Shown here: piece by piece, positions 49,132 through 59,460 of the stretch
Position numbering within the stretch: the first letter of the stretch is position 1
How the letters are laid out: each line of letters opens with the position of its first letter
NCBI GenBank assembly: GCA_023375675.1
Contig: JALQBC010000002.1
Span: 1,178,001-1,242,000 of the forward strand
Direction of reading: 5' to 3'
DNA from: Cytospora piceicola
Taxonomy: Eukaryota > Ascomycota > Sordariomycetes > Diaporthales > Cytosporaceae
DNA length: 64,000 nt
Program-made: the position numbers and the translations under genes
Notes under the pieces: generated by a model
What the model was told of the DNA's origin: nothing
Databases searched by the model: none
What the model saw: only the letters and a program-made list of their open reading frames with translations

Positions 49132-51128
49132 TTACGGTCTGTAGTGACATTGTTTGTGCAGGTCGCTTGAACCAGAATTACACGCGTATGATTCTAATCT
49201 GGACCCCTTCATCCTGTTTATTGCCACAATATTCACCCTACCACTATAGTTAAACAATATAATGAAATCTTTAGCCTCGTCCTCCATAGCATTCATTACG
49301 GCCCCTTTCATGATTCCGTGGACATCTATCACAATGAGAGCCTTAATTAGCATACAACTGGACAATATACCAAAGGATGATGCATACAGATCTCTCCTGC
49401 CAATTTGTAATGACCAGAAGTCGCCTGGGGCCTCAGCAGAAAGGGGACTTTGGCACCGTAAAACACGCACCGAGGCGGCATCGGACTTCGGCCAAAGTAT
49501 CCTCGCTGAGTGATGCAATAGCTGCTTTTACTTGTTCCAAGAGACATAAGCGCTATTATGCTGCTGTTGTCCATGTCTTGTTCCGGAGCCATGTCGATCT
49601 TATCGTCCTCGTCGAATGGCTCAAATGCTCTCGGGACATCGTTCAGCACATGATAGAGCCCCGGCTTTTGCCGTTCCTCAACCTTACTGTCATTGAAAGC
49701 CTTCATGTGAGGACCCCCTAACGTGATGATGCCTATATCGCGCTGTTCGCTCGCAAGCATGCTTGAGGATGACTATATCCTCGTAAACATGGCGCAAGAG
49801 GCCTTGATCCCACTTGGCTTTGACCGAATCAACCTAAAATTCCGTTTCAACCTCACACCATTGACGGGTCTTGGACAAGCCATCCTCGTGGCACAGTAAC
49901 TCCTTTACTGTGTCATACTCTATCCCTCGGACGGTCAATTGCCTCCCATTGCAAACAGCCTCAGCATACTGCCTTCTCCCACATGCATTGAGGTCAACAT
50001 TGAAGTGACACGTAGTCTTGCGTACCTAACAGCAGAGACCGGATATGGGTTTGGTATATCATACCGAGCTGCAAGTAATCATTCGAAAGCTGCTTGATTG
50101 GGGTCTAGGCCCAGTCCGGGAGCCACGTTGGCCATCCCTCGTCCTCGGTGAGTTCCGGCTCGGACGACGCTTGCCAGCCGCGGTCGCAGGTGCTGAGGAT
50201 GTCGAGGTTGGTTTCCTGTTCGATGATGGTGTCAAAGACATCAAGAACAACGTCTTGGACTGGTTTATCATAATTCGGCTTGAAATGGTCCGTCCCATCC
50301 ACGAAGCCAACGAGACTGTACAAATAGCCATGCTCATTGGTTGCTAATCGATACCGGACGGCAACCATTGCTTCCAGAAGGCGCACTCTTGTGAACCGAA
50401 GACCGATGACTTGCAAAGCCATAGTATATCTCTTCAGAGCTACTGCAGAGTCCTCTCAAGTGCTTCCAGGAAATCAATCGGTCGAAAATCGTTCCGTGCT
50501 TTAAGCCGCTCGTCCATCACCTTGAAGCTGATGATATCTCGACCCCACATGATGAAGGCGTCTGACCCAGCCAGGACAATCTCCTGCATGATCCACACTC
50601 GTGTCCATAGCGGCAAAGAAAAAAGAGCCCACAGAGCGCCATGTAACGCCGAAAGCTTTCCAGGTTTTTTGGAAAGGGTCCAGGCATTATCGTCTTGGCG
50701 CTCATCCTGCTCACATAAGTAGGTGTGCATCCCGAGGTCTCCCCCACTGAGGAGAGGAGAAGTGCTGCAGCCTTGAATTCGCCGCTGTAGAAATCGTAGA
50801 TCTCACCTTCGTCTCCATCAGCAGGACCAAGCCAGATGAGAATGGTCGAGGCCGGAGAATAAATTGTGGTCATCTTCTTCAGTTGCAACGTCTTCTCTTC
50901 CTCGTCATCCTAGTTAATGCAAACAGCATCAACCCACAGTGGAACAGGCGACAGTACCTCCCGAATATGGAACAAGGCGTCGTAGAGGTTGTGTGTGACT
51001 CCTTTTCTCTTACCATCAATGAAAATGGTCTTTATGTGGTTATCAGATCCTACTGGGATACAGTATTGCTGATAGACGAGGCTGACATATTCCTGGAGCA
51101 ACGAACAAGTGAGAAGAAGAGCACATAA
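49132..51128 (-). pseudogene. Broken HET-domain (heterokaryon incompatibility) gene
   Basis: HET-domain proteins trigger incompatibility cell death in fungi. Traces read on the minus strand in family order. First comes HIKTIFIDGKRKGVTHNLYD (about 51020-50980) and LWVDAVCIN (to 50913). An in-frame TAG at 50910-50912 stands where Q is expected, before DDEEEKTLQL. ASTILIWLGPADGDEG follows. After a frame change come PLWTRVWIMQEIVLAG (about 50600), then MVAVRYRLATNEHGYLYSLV and WPTWLPDW (about 50120), followed by another TAG. Finally KVPFLLRPQATSGHYKLAGE (about 49410) and, in a shifted frame, IMKGAVMNAMEDEAKDFIIL (about 49280) are the usual C-terminal block. The N-terminus, including the SYVWG-type motif, is missing. 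At least two stops and several frame changes, allowing for possible introns, make a working protein very unlikely. Confidence 0.88.
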
Positions 51129-52142
51129 GGAGCAATGGCGGAGTTGTCTAGGGTACCTTGAAGCTCGGCTACAGCCTTACGTGTTATTGTAAATTACCTG
51201 ACTACCTGCATAGAATAGCCTACATATATAGGCGTGATCGAGATATCCCATAGGATAATCGTGGTTTGTTCTAGCTACCTATTCAAGCACTCTGCAAGTA
51301 TTTAAGCAATAGTCGATTGGATTCTAGACGCCTCAGCAACCCCCAAAGCTGCAATATCCAGATGTACACGTGCATATTTTGAAATTGGGGAGAGAAAGAC
51401 TGCTTAGGTCAGGCTATAGGTAGGTAATTGAGTAGTCTAGGGCTGTTATGATATCTCACAGCCTTGCCTTTACATAATAATTAGCAGGTAAGGTACTTCA
51501 TATAGATAAGAGATAGGACTTGTGACAATATCCTAGGTATACTAGATTAGACTGGTAATGAATTCACATGGCCTAGGTAATACTAAAGTAGGCCGCTTAT
51601 AATTAGTAGGCGGTCAGATAGTCTGATCAGACAGTCTGATCAGGCGCCGTCTACATCCTTGAATCTACTGTACTAATTCGACAGTCTCTCTTGCTATCGG
51701 GCTATTAAATGCATAATTGTATAATGTTAAAGGTGCGCTAGATACACTGTCGCAAAGTGTTCCTCTGTTAACAGCCTTTCATGTAGATGTCTTACTATGC
51801 TTGCGGTCAAGACTTATCCAGCAGGGGGGGATTCTATTATCTTCCTACCACCTGGGCCCTTGAGACTGAGCTTGACCCTTAGAAGACTAATAGTACTTAA
51901 AGCTAATTGTAGCCAATAAGGCTATGCCCAGGTACTAAACTAAACGCACAGACAGGTACAATATAGGACGATTATAAAATGTATAAAAGCCCACAACACA
52001 TTAACGCATCTTCAGATAATATTTAACTCTAAGTCCTAATAACAACTAAGCAACCTAACAATTTCTGAACCTACCAAACCCAACTCTCGACCTTCCAGTC
52101 TTAACTCCCGACAACTATCCTTCCTCACAAACCACCTACACA
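51129..52142. other. Intergenic region and promoter of the secreted SLT-like gene
   Basis: Moderately AT-rich and without a gene. A duplicated AGTCTGATCAG block lies near 51619-51643. The last 180 bases hold a TATA box and a CAAC/CT-rich leader typical of an expressed fungal gene. Confidence 0.6.
51982..51989 (+). promoter_or_regulatory. TATA box of the secreted SLT-like gene
   Basis: TATAAAAG lies 154-161 bp upstream of the ATG at 52143. The pyrimidine-rich, CAAC-containing sequence that follows looks like a leader. Confidence 0.55.
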
Positions 52143-53106
52143 ATGGTCGCTTTCAAGACCAAGCTCGTGGCCCTTCTGGCTTCTAGCTTTCCCATCGCGC
52201 TGGCTGCTCCCACTCCCTCCACTGCTAACGCCGCCAACTTGGAGGGAAGAGCCGCCGAGCTCTCCTCTGACGCTCCCGCATTCTACTCCGGCCCCTGGAA
52301 TAACTTCCCCGCCATCAACACCTGGCTGAGCTTCGACGACATGCTCAACGCCAATAAGCCATCGATATTGGCAACTGGCAGCACCTCGGACGACGTCGAC
52401 CGCATCTCGGTTGCGATTCAGTGAGATTGTACCCCCTCTAGGGAATGGGCGATCTGAGTCTATAGTTTATAAAGAGTCAGCTAACCTCTTTGTTTCTCTT
52501 CCACTTAGGGACGTTGCTGCTTCGATTGGTGTCGACGAGCGCGTGATTCTCGGTATGTTGGATGTTTCCCTAATCCTCAACTAAGACCACCGCCCTAACA
52601 AACAAAACCCCCCACCTCTAGGAATCATCATGGAAGAGAGCCACGGCTACGTTGGCGTCAAGACTACCTGGAATGCCGACGGCGCGCCCACCGGCGGCCT
52701 GATGCAAGCCTCGGGCTGCTCCGGCTACGACGGACAGAACAACCTCCCGCAGGTAAGTAAATCACCAGAATCATCAGCACTTCCTCCTTCTTGTCACTTC
52801 TACTCCTGCCCACCCTTCCCACGCCCCAAAAGTAATTGTTCCCCCACCGGCTGATCACATGTTAACCGAACCCACAAAAACCAGGCCGATACCACTTACA
52901 TGGTGACCTGCGGCACCCAGCACTACAAGCAGAACCTGCAGGACTGGGGCGGCGACGCCTCGTCGGCCAAGTCCATCTACCCTGCCCTCCGCGAGTACAA
53001 CTCGGGCAGTGTCGACAGCGCCGACCTCAGCGTCGCGCCCGGCGGGGTCGGCAACCCCTACTACGTCAGCGACGTCTCCCAGCGGTTTAAGGGTTGGACT
53101 GACTAG
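52143..53106 (+). CDS. Small secreted lysozyme / lytic-transglycosylase-like protein
   Basis: Probably secreted and possibly acts on peptidoglycan or chitin-like glycans; no substrate is known. Four exons (52143-52420, 52509-52552, 52622-52752, 52885-53106) join to 224 codons; the introns are 88, 69 and 132 bp. The signal peptide MVAFKTKLVALLASSFPIALA is followed by AP and a short Thr/Ser/Ala linker. The core reads RVILGIIMEESHGYVGV (104-120), then GAPTGGLMQ (128-136). The Glu-Ser pair (E113-S114) followed about 20 residues later by GLMQ is the hallmark of the goose-lysozyme / soluble lytic transglycosylase (SLT) fold. E113 would be the catalytic acid. Later blocks ALREYNSGSVD and YVSDVSQRFKGW fit a fungal secreted family that I recall with this pattern. 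Cysteines are few. A TATA box lies upstream. The fold assignment rests on short motifs. Confidence 0.82.
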
Positions 53107-54332
53107 AATGCTTCTCGTCACTGGGCCGCTTAGGATGGGAGGAGTTATTCTATGGGAGTAAATGAAAAAAATATGTATAACAGTCGTGGTGGAGACAAGG
53201 ACAGCTGGTCGGAGACTCGAAAGAACCTTTAAGCAAGGGAAAGGCACGCCAGGACATTCCTAGACTACTTAGGTAGAACAGATGTCGAGGACCAGTGAAG
53301 CTAATACTTGTTAATTTCACACAGAAAGTTCTATAACCTATCGCACGTTCCCTTCCTATCTTATAAAGGAGTGTTTGAGGTCTTTTGGGGGGAAGAACGG
53401 TCGCGTTGACTATGCGGCGGGCCAGTTTGAACGAGAGGCCACCACTTGAGCAATGCTATGGCTTAATCGAAAGCGACTATGAGAGGCGCGATAAACCCCC
53501 TCACTACAACTCTCAGGTATGATTTTTTTATTGTATCTTCCCCGCTACAGGTCACAGGGATGAAAATCGTTAATTCCCCGAGAGTCTTTCAGAAGCTTCT
53601 GTTTTGAAGAGGAGGTTGCGTTCCAATAGTAACTTGGTGGGTAAACTATCGATCACCTTGAATACTAAAGATTACAACTCCAGTCTTGCTACCGTCTGGT
53701 TCTACGCCCGGCTGCGATGTTCTCCCCATACGGGTCTTAAGGAGAAAGACTGATCTGCCCCTATGTATAGACAGTACATGATATCTACAATCAGAGTAAA
53801 TACCGAAACCAATTAGCGCTCAACGAACGATTCCGCTGAACTCTCTTCCAGCGGTGCTAGAAATACTCCCACTCGTGTGGTAGCATGCACAAACTCTTGT
53901 AAGCGGACTAGCATTTATTGAACCACTCAAGCCCAACGAAGAGGATCATTCCGGTGAAAGGTATAGGTAGTATAAACTGTCACTTGTTTAGGATCACGAG
54001 TTCGAGTTGTTGAAACTATTTTGTCCGAGACAATTTAGGGTTAGTTCAGGGTTAGTAGAGAAGTCAAAATATGGCCCTTGTGTAAGTGTTTCTAGCACCG
54101 CCGGGATCGGAATCGCTAACAACCCCACTTTACTCAGTCGGGCGAAGGTTGCAAGTGACCGCCTACCGTAGTAGGAAGAGGTGCATGCCGCTCCTCCGAG
54201 AGCGCGGCAGAATTCTTTTCATCATCATCGTCGAGCCCAAAGAGTCATGTTTTGACGTTTCTCAAGTCCAGGAACACATTCGCTACGAGGTGTCTTCCCG
54301 CTCAGTACAAATCTTGCCATATTGCTGCCGCC
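53107..54332. other. Intergenic region
   Basis: No gene seen. It holds the 3' flank of the SLT-like gene and the promoter of the LYS2 gene. An ATG in frame with LYS2 exists at 54252 but the extra 27 residues do not look conserved. Confidence 0.6.
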
Positions 54333-57300
54333 ATGGGGCTTCCCGATCCCACCATCGACCTCGACTGGAGCGGCTACATCGGCGCCATCCACGAGATATT
54401 CCACAAGAATGCTTTGAAGACTCCCGACGCGCCGTGCGTCACCGAAACGGCCTCCTCCACCACGCCCGAGAGGAGATTCAACTACAAGCAGATTTATGAG
54501 GCGTCCAACATCCTGGCCAACCAGCTCCATGAAGCTGGCATCACCAATGGCGATGTCGTTACCATCTTTGCCTACCGTTCCGTCGAACTCGTCATCGCCT
54601 TCATGGGAACCCTTGCTACCGGTGCCACTGTTACTGTCCTAGACCCCGCCTACCCCCCCGCGAGACAACAGATCTACCTTGAAATCTCACAACCAAAGGC
54701 CTTGATCACGATTGGAAGAGCCAGGGACGAGAATGGTCCTTTCGCGCCGCGTGTCCAGAAGTACATTGACGAGGTACTATCTCTCAGGATACGTGTACCC
54801 GAGCTACGGATGAGCGACGATGGCCACCTTACCGGTGGCGAGGTTGACGGGAAGGAGGTCTTCACCAACACTGAAAGCAAAGCATCGGCGCCTCCTAATG
54901 TTCTGGTGGGACCGGACTCACCAAGTATCCTGAGCTTTACCAGTGGCACGACATCCACACCCAAGTACGAGACCCAGCAACTCTTAAGTTCAAACATCAG
55001 CTGACTCTTTCTAGGGGCGTGTTGAGCAGACATTACAGCTTAACCAAGTACTTCCCGTGGATGGCCGAAACTTTCAACTGGACGTCGGACACAAAGTTCG
55101 CTTGTCTAAGGTAAACCCCATTAAAGCTGATGCCCCGTCAAAGCTCCGCTAACCACCAACAATAGTGGAATAAGCCATGATCCTATCCAGCGAGACATCT
55201 TCAGTCCCATTTTCATGGGCGGAGAGCTAATCTGCCCTGCTCGCGAGAATATCGCCCACGAAAGGTTAGCTGAGTGGTTCCGCGATCACAAACCCAACGC
55301 GGTCCATTTGACGCCCGCGATGGGCCAAATCTTGTGCGGCGGTGCCAAGGCAGAGTTCCCTTCATTGAAGTGGGTCCTCTACGTTGGTGATATTCTGACC
55401 AAGAAGGATTGCGCTGCGCTCCGGAAGCTGGCGCCTAACGCGGAGATCTGCGCTGCGTATGGTACCACTGAGACGAGCCGTAGCGTATCATACTACGACA
55501 TCAAGAGCCACGCCGAAGACCCGAATGCATTAGACGAATTTGGCGATATTGTTCCTGCCGGAAAGGGCATCGGGAACGTCCAGCTCCTCGTCGTCAACCG
55601 GGAGGATCCTACCAAGCTTTGCGGCGTCGGTGAGGTCGGTGAGATTATGTTGAGAGCAGCAGGCTTAGCCGAGATAAGTCTCCCCTTTCTTTTTCTAATG
55701 GAGTTCTGCTAACATTCGACTCTACGGTTATCTCAATGACCCGGAGAAAACCAAGGAAAAGTTCCTCGACAACTGGTTTGTCGACAACCAGAAGTGGGTT
55801 GAGGCTGATAACAAAGTTGCCGATCATGCCAACGAGCCCTGGAGAAAGTTCTACCAAGGCCCACGCGACAGAATCTACAGGAGCGGCGATTTAGGGTATT
55901 ATTTGGACGATTCTGGTAATTGCGCAGTTACAGGCAGAGCTGATGATCAAGTCAAAGTTCGTGGCTTCCGCATCGAGCTCAATGAGATCGATAGCAACTT
56001 GAGAGGACACCTTTTAGTCCGCGAGTGCAAGACCCTGCTTCGAAGAGATCGGAACGAAGAGCCAACACTGGTCAGCTACATTGTGATCGAACATCAAGAG
56101 TGGCTTAAGTGGCTAGCAGAACACAGCCTAGAAGATACTGATGAGCAAGGTACCGAGATCGGTTCCGTCGTCGTATATTCCAAGCGCTACCGGCCAATAC
56201 AAACAGAGGTTCGGGATCATCTCAAGTCTCGACTGCCAGTTTACGCTATCCCGACTTATTTCATCTTCCTGAAGAAGATGCCTTTGAACCCCAACGGCAA
56301 GATTGACAGCCCCAACCTACCGTTCCCGGATGCGGCCCTGATCTCGGAGGAGGCTTCAGAGGAGGATCTTCAGAGATGGGAAACACTTCGCAGTACCGAA
56401 AAGGAACTGGCGGAGCAGTGGGCAACACTGATCAATGGTTTAAATGCCAAGACTCTGCAGCCCGAGTCTGATTTCTTCGAAAGCGGTGGGCACAGTCTGC
56501 TAGCCCAGCAGCTTCTTCTCAATATCCGCAAGAACCTGGGAGCCAATATGTCCATCAGCTCACTGTACTCGAACTCAACCCTCAGGGCCCTTAGCACGCA
56601 GATTGACCGTCTGCGTGAGGGCAAGGACGCCTCGGACGCGACAGAGGACGGCGAGCCTGAATACGCCCAGTCATTCGACAAGCTGCTCGGTAGCCTCGAT
56701 GCTAAGTATCAGACGGCGGACCCTGCGGCACTCTCACCGACAAGCAAGACGACCGTTTTTGTGACTGGCGCCACGGGCTTCCTGGGCTCTTACATCGTCA
56801 AGGGCTTGCTCGAGCGTGAGAACGTACATGTGATCGCCCATGTCCGTGCAACGAAGGGCGTCCCGGCCGCCCTCGAGCGGCTCCAGAAGTCACTCCGCGG
56901 GTACGGCGTATGGCAGGATTCTTGGGCCACTAGGCTCAGTGCAGTCATTGGTGACCTGACACAGCCGCGTCTTGGAGTTGATGACGACACATGGAAGATG
57001 CTTGGCGACACTGCCGATGTGGTTATCCATAACGGCGCCCTCGTCCACTGGGTAAAGCAGTATAGGCATCTCGAGCGTAGCAATGTGCTATCAACAATCG
57101 ATGCCCTGCGGCTCTGTAACCAGGGCAAGCCTAAGATTTTCTCATTCGTTAGCTCGACGAGCGTTCTAGACACAGATCACTATATCAGCCTGTCACAGGA
57201 GCTTACCAGGACTGGACAAGGCGCTATCATGGAAGCAGATAATATGATGGGCAGTCGCACTGGTCTCAGCACCGGATACGGCCAGGTCAAATGGGTAAGC

Positions 57301-58107
57301 AGCCGTCCACAACCCCTTTCTGTATTGAGTAACTTCCATTCTGACAGACCACAGGTATCTGAACAACTCATCCGAGAGGCTGGCAGACGCGGCCTCCTCG
57401 GATCTGTCGTCCGGCCTGGTTATATCCTTGGAGACGCTGCCACCGGTATCTGCAACAACGACGATTTCCTTGTTCGCATGCTCAAGGGCTGTATCCAGCT
57501 GTCTAGCCGCCCGCGCATCATTAACACAATCAACGCCGTGCCTGTAGGTCACGTCGCTACTGTCGTGATCGCAGCGAGCTTGAACCCCGTCCCGGCGGCA
57601 ACTGCAAACAGCAACGGCGGCAGCGACGACGTCGGTGTCCACGTCATCCACGTCACTGGCCATCCTCGCCTACGCATGAACGAGTATCTCTCTATCCTGA
57701 GCTACTACGGCTACGATGTTCCCGAGGTGGATTATGACCACTGGAAGGCCCAGCTCGAGACCTTTGTCTCGGCAGGTTCCGTCCAGAAGGACGAGGAGCA
57801 GAGCGCCCTGATGCCTCTTTTCCACATGGCGACGAACAACCTCCCCACAGGCACTCGCGCGCCGGAACTTGATGATCGCAATGCTGTTGCCGTCCTCAAG
57901 GCCGATGCAGACCGGTGGACAGGTGTCGATGAGAGTGCTGGAGAGGGCATTAGCAGGGAAGCTGTTGGGCGCTTCTTGAGGTACCTCGCCGAAACCAACT
58001 TCCTGGCGTGGCCAACTAGACGGGGCAGGGAGCTGCCGGCCATCAAGGCTGGTGTTGTCGAGGCGCAGGCGAAATGGGGCGTTGGAGGGCGTGGTGGTGT
58101 AGCATGA
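54333..58107 (+). CDS. LYS2: Alpha-aminoadipate reductase (Lys2 type), 1185 residues
   Basis: Activates L-alpha-aminoadipate with ATP, loads it on a phosphopantetheine arm and reduces it with NADPH to the semialdehyde, in fungal lysine synthesis. Exons are 54333-54964, 55015-55110, 55166-55673, 55726-57294 and 57355-58107. The total of 1186 codons with stop equals the usual filamentous-fungal length. Adenylation motifs: SFTSGTTSTPKG (about 201-212), YGTTET (341-346), YRSGDLG (about 463-469), GRADDQVKVRGFRIEL (482-497) and NPNGKID (600-606). Carrier motif: ESGGHSLL with S669. Reductase motifs: TGATGFLG (759-766) and Y930-x3-K934 in GYGQVKW. The start is the ATG before GLPDPTIDLDWSG, a conserved opening. 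Intron 3 (55674-55725) has AT..AC ends. The adenylation core is somewhat divergent from textbook Lys2, so a paralogue of the main enzyme is possible. Confidence 0.9.
55674..55725 (+). other. Non-canonical AT..AC intron in LYS2
   Basis: The exon upstream ends GGC TTA GCC GAG and the next conserved codons are GGT TAT CTC AAT GAC. The 52 bases between begin ATAAGT and end TCTAC, with a perfect TGCTAAC branch site 14-20 bases from the 3' end. Apart from the A at +1 and C at the last position, the ends match ordinary major-spliceosome sites (GTAAGT, CTACAG-like). The intron shifts the frame (52 bp) and contains a stop if retained. Removing it in this way restores the conserved GLAEGYLNDPE block. 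Confidence 0.82.
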
Positions 58108-59460
58108 GGAGGGAACGGGGACAAAACTCAAAGTCTTTAGTGAAAATTGACACTGAATGAAATAGTGGCCATTGAACATGCAGACGGCTCTCCACCTCCA
58201 CCAGCAGCTTTGCAACCGAGGGGGCCTGAAACGACGCTCGGGAAGACCATAAACGCTTCCTTGCAACGACAACACCGCCAGTCACCTAGTATTTTCCCAC
58301 GGAGATGCAGTATCCCAATAGAAGACGTTATCTGTCGGAACAACGAGAGGTGTAGATACCGACCAGCCATGCTGCGTTCTAATTTCCAGGCATCTTAGTA
58401 AGAGGGTGGACGAAAACATGTCCCTGCCAGTCCCAGGAAAGGGACAGCAAGCTAACGGCTGTCTCGTCTCGTCTAAGATGCCAGCTCACGACCTTCACTG
58501 TTCAGCAACTGATGCTTCAAGCTCAAAGGACCTGCTTCAAGCTTGCTTCAAGCTTGCCCCAGCGTCTCGTTTCGCTATATGCATCATTCAGCTGCCGACG
58601 ACGGTCAGGGATTGCGCAACAGCAAGGCATCCATTTCCTTTCACGCTATTTCCGCACAAGTACGTCGTTGACTAGGCAGGCTCTTCCAAGCCGGTCACCC
58701 TCAGGAACCGTCAAACTCGTGAGCTACATGACGTCGGCGGCCGAGGAACCTATGGCGGCGCAACGGGGCGCTGTTTCTACAAAACGAAATGACAACCCCC
58801 TCCACTCATGTCGATTCGGTTTCTCACCCACGGGCCTCCATTGGACCATTTAGAAATCAGCAGCCTTGGCATCGACACGAGAATTATGAAAGAATAGTAG
58901 AAAGGACAACTCCCTGTTCTCATTCACGTATTTGTCCCGGAAGGAAATCCTGATCCAAATGCTCATCACGAAGCTGTTGAGTCTGCCCTCACGTTGTATG
59001 CAGATGGAAACATCCGAGTAATGAAGACTAGACGAAGTCAATTAGTTCCTTTCCTTTTAAAAAACAAACAACTATCAGCCGCAGTTACTACCAGGCCTTT
59101 GATTGATAACCACTCAAAAGAATTATGGTATGTGATTAGAGGCTATAATCTTGCCCAGTGACTTCCCCAAAATCTCCCCTCTCAATTCAATATCATGCTA
59201 CAATGTTTGTACAGTAATACAGAGGGTTATATCTGCGCCGTTCGCCGAAGAATGCAGCCGGTACACGTCCATTGTGTTCAGAAAACAGTGTCGACCCCTC
59301 GACCAACAATAAAGGATAAGAGATGCTCCCTCCCTAATTAGTTTGCTTCTTACTTTCATGGCCAGACGTCCATCAGCCGGTGAGATCATGCTGGTGGTCT
59401 TTTCGACCGCGCTGTGCTCGAAATGCAACCAACTCGCTCTGCTGAAGCGGTGGCCTGATC
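58108..59460. other. Convergent intergenic region
   Basis: Lies between the 3' ends of LYS2 and the DUF3405 gene. Open frames are short and without family resemblance. Nothing else noted. Confidence 0.6.

Noticed and set aside
54252..54332. Upstream in-frame ATG for LYS2
   Set aside because: The extra 27 residues are not of the kind seen at Lys2 N-termini; the ATG at 54333 begins the conserved LPDPTIDLDWSG opening.
55639..55760. Canonical GT..AG alternatives for the odd LYS2 intron
   Set aside because: A GTGAGA donor at about 55640 with any downstream AG would delete the conserved GEIMLRAAGLAEGYLND segment, so the AT..AC reading is preferred.
57295..57354. Reading LYS2 straight through the last intron (60 bp, in frame)
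   Set aside because: Read-through inserts 20 residues into the conserved KWVSEQL block after the catalytic Tyr/Lys; the GTAAGC and CCACAG ends restore it exactly.
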